In this document: piece after piece, positions 62,577 through 64,000 of the stretch
How the letters are laid out: the number at the start of each line of letters is the position of its first letter
Numbering within the stretch: position 1 is the stretch's first letter
Origin: Oleispira sp051275515
GTDB lineage: Bacteria > Pseudomonadota > Gammaproteobacteria > Pseudomonadales > Oceanobacteraceae
DNA: 64,000 nucleotides
NCBI GenBank assembly: GCA_051275515.1
Contig: JBNMOT010000005.1
Coordinates: 1 to 64,000 of the forward strand
Direction: 5' to 3'
Made by a program: the position numbers and the translations under genes
The notes under the pieces: model-generated
The model's input: only the letters and a program-made list of their open reading frames with translations
Told to the model about the DNA's origin: nothing
Databases searched by the model: none

Positions 62577-62752
62577 ATCATGCACCTGCTGAGTGGTTTT
62601 ATTATTGTTATTGATCACATTATTATTTCTATCTAAACAAGATAATAGCCTGCATAAGTGGATATTAATTGCTTTAATGCGACAGTAATATATTAAATAA
62701 CGACAAGTAAGCATCAGCGGCCTAGCAAATTACACTATTAAGCGAGTTTTAA

Positions 62753-63769
62753 ATGACAGGGTTTGTAATTGCGGCATACATCCAACCAGTATTAAAAACT
62801 TACCTACAGCAAGGCGGGCGGCTGTCAGCGTTAGCCGATGCTATGGAGGTTAATGATTTATGGATGCTTGAGCCCCCCGAGAAAGTACCGGTCGAACAGT
62901 ACCTGAGTTTGCTGCTGCACAGCAGCCAGCTATTACACGACGGGCACTTAGGGGTTCGCATTGGCCAGCATGTGGGTTTGGCTAACTTTGATATCTTGGG
63001 TCAGGCGCTTGCCAGTACGCAATCAAAAGCGCTGACTTTAGCGCAAGCTTTACAGCAAGTGATGGTCTTAGAGCGTTTGGTGCATAGGTTGGGTGATTCG
63101 CGTATCGCCGTTGAAGGGCAAAATATTCGTTTAATTTGGCGAGCTCAGTATCAGCAAGATAAGGCCGCTCGGCTGGTGGCGGAAAGTGTATTGGCAGGCA
63201 TCATTCATCTTGCTCAACAGCTCACGGGGCGCTCAATTCCCGTTCGTGAAGTGAGCTTCGAACATGCAAAGCCCAACGATTACGACGACCAAGTTTATCA
63301 GCAAGGTTTTCGCGCAGAGTGCCATTTTAGTCAAAAGACCAATAGCATTGTGATTGCTGCAGCAGTGTTAGCTTGGCCACTGCGAGAAACCCAAGCGCTG
63401 TCATCGCAAGCACTTACGACGGAAAGTATTGTTGATCAGGTAAAGCACCTGCTAGAAAATAATCTGATGAGCAATCCAAAAGTGACTCACACTGCCGCGA
63501 TGCTGGGGATAGGAGAGCGAAGCTTACAGCGTAAATTAAAAAGTTATAAGACAAGCTTTCAGCAAGTATTAGCCGAGGTAAGATTGCAACAGGCTTATGG
63601 TTATTTGCAGTATTCTAATTTGAGTATTTTACAGATCAGCCAGTTATTAGGATTTAAAGAGCAAAGTTCGTTCAATCACTTCTTTCGCGAAGCATCGGGC
63701 ATGTCGCCGAGAAGTTACAAGAGAAAGACGAAAAGTGCCCTAAAACCAAGCTCCGTAAACGACACATAA
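62753..63769 (+). CDS. AraC-family regulator with arabinose-binding-like N-terminal domain
   Basis: A 338-residue regulator of the same type as that at 10625-11638. The ligand domain (about 10-190) includes HVGLANFDILGQA and the C-terminus has the double helix-turn-helix, ending QSSFNHFFREASGMSPRSYKR. It is transcribed away from the MBL-fold and sterol-desaturase genes, about 175 bases apart, and probably controls them. A strong terminator follows. Confidence 0.88.
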   Translation: MTGFVIAAYIQPVLKTYLQQGGRLSALADAMEVNDLWMLEPPEKVPVEQYLSLLLHSSQLLHDGHLGVRIGQHVGLANFDILGQALASTQSKALTLAQALQQVMVLERLVHRLGDSRIAVEGQNIRLIWRAQYQQDKAARLVAESVLAGIIHLAQQLTGRSIPVREVSFEHAKPNDYDDQVYQQGFRAECHFSQKTNSIVIAAAVLAWPLRETQALSSQALTTESIVDQVKHLLENNLMSNPKVTHTAAMLGIGERSLQRKLKSYKTSFQQVLAEVRLQQAYGYLQYSNLSILQISQLLGFKEQSSFNHFFREASGMSPRSYKRKTKSALKPSSVNDT

Positions 63770-63770
63770 C

Positions 63771-63807
63771 AAAAGGCCGGGAACCTGAAGTGACCCCTGG
63801 CCTTTTT
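63771..63807 (+). terminator. Intrinsic terminator after the AraC gene
   Basis: AAAAGGCC (63771-63778) pairs with GGCCTTTT (63799-63806), with further CC/GG pairs in the loop region, and T follow. It lies just after the AraC stop and before the convergent edge gene. Confidence 0.85.
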
Positions 63808-63836
63808 CACTAACACTGTTATGTTTTCTGCGCGTA

Positions 63837-64000
63837 CTATTCCTCTGGTTCTGGTTCTTGCGGGCCGACTAGCTCTTCCAGTGCTGCGCGATACGTTTCA
63901 GGCGCCACCTCCTCCGGTGCGGATTTGGCATAAACGACGATAGCGGCTTGTACACGGGCGTTAAACTCACTCACGGTACCGTTATCACTGCCGATGGCGG
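63837..64000 (-). CDS. Unidentified protein, C-terminal 54 residues (5' end outside window)
   Basis: A frame on the minus strand is open from the right edge to a TAG at 63837. The visible 54 residues (SEFNARVQAAIVVYAKSAP, then an acidic PQEPEPEE end) match no family I recognise. The last 160 bases are GC-rich compared with the neighbouring AraC gene. Convergent with the AraC gene. Confidence 0.6.
   Translation of the reverse strand, partial: AIGSDNGTVSEFNARVQAAIVVYAKSAPEEVAPETYRAALEELVGPQEPEPEE

Noticed and set aside
1..64000. CRISPR array
   Set aside because: No series of identical repeats separated by equal-length unique spacers was seen; the repeats found are coding or short tandem units.

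Overview
The window is a bacterial chromosome segment, most likely from a marine gammaproteobacterium of the Oceanospirillales/Pseudomonadales type. This is an inference from gene content: rsmI-lpoA-yraN-diaA, YacL (UPF0231), TrmJ, RlmA, VF530, DUF1289, DUF2333, AraC regulators beside lipid desaturases, and an NtrC/NasT-style nitrate assimilation cluster. Most of the DNA is moderately AT-rich with dense genes on both strands. The left 3.65 kb and the last ~160 bases are visibly GC-richer.

Layout. 1-3641: a GC-rich two-partner secretion pair, the 3' part of a YDG-repeat exoprotein (TpsA) and its TpsB transporter. It ends at what looks like a terminal repeat of an IS6-family element, followed by a tRNA-Arg(CCT) gene. 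4376-6769: a three-gene arsenosugar-type operon (ArsS radical SAM enzyme and two glycosyltransferases). 6876-14126: housekeeping genes (an RlmA-like methyltransferase with an odd repeat tail, dapE, ald, trmJ, hpt) and an AraC regulator divergent from a membrane fatty acid desaturase. 14402-19845: a TetR regulator with tandem palindromic operators, then an MMPL-type RND transporter, a LolA-like periplasmic protein and an outer membrane barrel, apparently a lipid export module. 19952-24210: an adaptor/RND pump pair whose ribosome binding site lies in an inverted repeat. 24197-28898: a YgjP-like metallopeptidase, a small barrel, VF530, a SulP transporter and a sensor kinase.

29190-41515 is a nitrate assimilation locus on the minus strand: nasT, nasS, nrtA, nrtB, an nrtC/D-type ATPase, a porin, a NasB-like flavoprotein, nasA and cobA. 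Upstream of nrtA the sequence shows a GG-N10-GC sigma-54 promoter, NtrC-like half sites, two hexaloop elements and a strong intrinsic terminator. This is the layout expected for NasT (ANTAR) antitermination under NasS control. Nitrite reductase genes are absent from the window.

41618-50630: an AlkC-like DNA glycosylase, a small membrane protein, a secreted metalloprotease-like protein with a GlyGly-CTERM-type tail, DUF1289, gloA, nth and a second, orphan MMPL transporter. 50983-60545: a 45-residue membrane ORF, rsmC, ppa, DUF2333, prmC, a MoeB/ThiF protein, yacL, diaA, yraN and lpoA, with rsmI divergent from lpoA. 60583-63769: a sterol-desaturase-family protein, an MBL-fold protein and a divergent AraC regulator. 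The right edge carries the 3' end of an unidentified GC-rich minus-strand gene.

All calls come from reading the sequence. No database search was run, so family names are recognition from motifs and gene order.
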